This document shows, piece after piece, positions 63,254 through 64,000 of a DNA stretch of 64,000 nucleotides (its first letter is position 1; every line of letters begins with the position of its first letter). The notes under the pieces are model-generated. The model saw only the letters and a list, made by a program, of their open reading frames with translations, made no database searches and had not been told where the DNA came from. The DNA lies in NCBI GenBank assembly GCA_959347315.1, contig OY365806.1:31076156-31140155 (forward strand). Direction: 5' to 3'. Origin of the DNA: Bimastos eiseni (Eukaryota > Annelida > Clitellata > Crassiclitellata > Lumbricidae). Position numbers and translations under genes: made by a program.

Positions 63254-64000
63254 AGGAAACTTTGCTTTTATGTGGACTCCTTGGGATAGTAGTCCTGATA
63301 CAGGTTTTTTGCCCTTTAGACCAGGAAGACGGCGTCCGCGGGTTCACCAGCCTCCCTCTACTGTGTCCCAGTTGTTCCCCGAGCCAACAGCGAAGGTTTC
63401 AAGTGAATAGCTGTAAAACTGTGCAAATGTATAGCCGGACAGACAGACGCACAGAATCTTCTCTTTATATATGCCTATAGAGATTTGACACTACCAGTTG
63501 TTTGAAAGAGGCGGAACCGCTATAATGCTTTAGAGAAGAAGGACGGGTTAGTGTAATCACGAAAGAGAAGCGAGTCAAAAAGGTTAATTTATAAGTTTTA
63601 TTTCACATTTGCATAAATTTTACTACTTAACGGACTTTTCATTTATGATTGCTGTGATTCTGTTGTAGATGTCTGCTAGCCTTGGCATTGATGAGTCAAG
63701 TAGCCGCGAAATTTTACCGCCCTTAAATACAAAATTACTTCTATTTAAATTATTTCCTGTCAGCTCGAATTATTGCCACGCAACAATAATTGTCTATACT
63801 TTATTAGTAGCATAGGGCTTTAATCACATTTCTGAAAAAGAATTACACTTTAATTTATTTTAAAAATGATGCCTAAATTAAATATAATAATATCAAAGAC
63901 CATCTTTGATAATAATAATCATAATATGGAGGAAATTTGGTTATAGTCAATGAGCCATTATGTTAGGGCGCTAATGATCGTGGTATCATTCAGATAATAT
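61463..64000. other. Right end: no gene recognised; repeat-rich
   Basis: CTCTAACCCA occurs inverted at about 62254-62270 and 62891-62900 near G/C homopolymer runs, suggesting another inverted-repeat element at about 62213-62910. A diverged direct repeat of about 135 bp (63050-63184 and 63303-63438, shared GGAAGACGGCG and GTTCCCCGAGC) flanks a (TA)n run at 63222-63249. Frames 61514-63480 have no recognised motif. Confidence 0.45.

Overview
This is a window of an animal nuclear genome. It is AT-rich and intron-rich, with short coding exons separated by kilobase introns, many microsatellites and several short inverted-repeat transposons. Three complete single-copy housekeeping genes and one secreted-factor gene could be assembled by joining exons with matching splice sites and phases. 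The palindrome TAGGCCTA and its halves recur throughout, and the proteins are clearly metazoan but diverged from vertebrate ones. I infer a marine invertebrate, most likely a deuterostome such as an echinoderm or hemichordate. That assignment is weak and rests on sequence texture only.

Layout. 1-8.8 kb is repeat-rich: a broken non-LTR retrotransposon fragment, a 674-bp hAT-like element with an 8-bp target duplication, a 170-bp hAT-like MITE and a foldback element. At 8.8-8.9 kb on the minus strand is what looks like the first coding exon of a Caskin-type ankyrin scaffold protein; the rest would lie beyond the left edge. From 12.3 to 19.3 kb on the plus strand is a complete KDEL receptor gene in four coding exons. 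Its last intron starts with GC instead of GT and carries, antisense, the wreck of a Polinton/Maverick element. 19.3-28.4 kb holds no gene I can name but contains a DNA transposon with a perfect 26-bp terminal inverted repeat. From 36.3 down to 28.5 kb on the minus strand is a complete meteorin-family secreted protein gene in four exons, whose introns hold large minisatellites. 37.3-38.1 kb is a 21-bp minisatellite with long open frames on both strands. 38-52 kb is gene-poor, with an ACGT-rich foldback element, a C/G-rich inverted-repeat element and a tRNA-derived SINE. From 57.4 down to 52.5 kb on the minus strand is a four-exon CAMLG gene (the GET2-like tail-anchored protein receptor). RPS15A diverges from it on the plus strand at 58.0-61.5 kb, so the two probably share a promoter region. 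The right end is repetitive.

How the genes relate. KDEL receptor, CAMLG and RPS15A serve ER retrieval, insertion of tail-anchored proteins into the ER and translation. They are constitutive neighbours, not an operon or gene cluster. I see no evidence of a novel multi-gene system. The most useful observations are the GC-AG intron and altered C-terminal tail of the KDEL receptor, the basic insert with a furin-like site in the meteorin protein, a partial copy of CAMLG exon 1 in the CAMLG/RPS15A intergenic region, the Polinton fossil, and a patchwork of templated duplications beside a hAT element.
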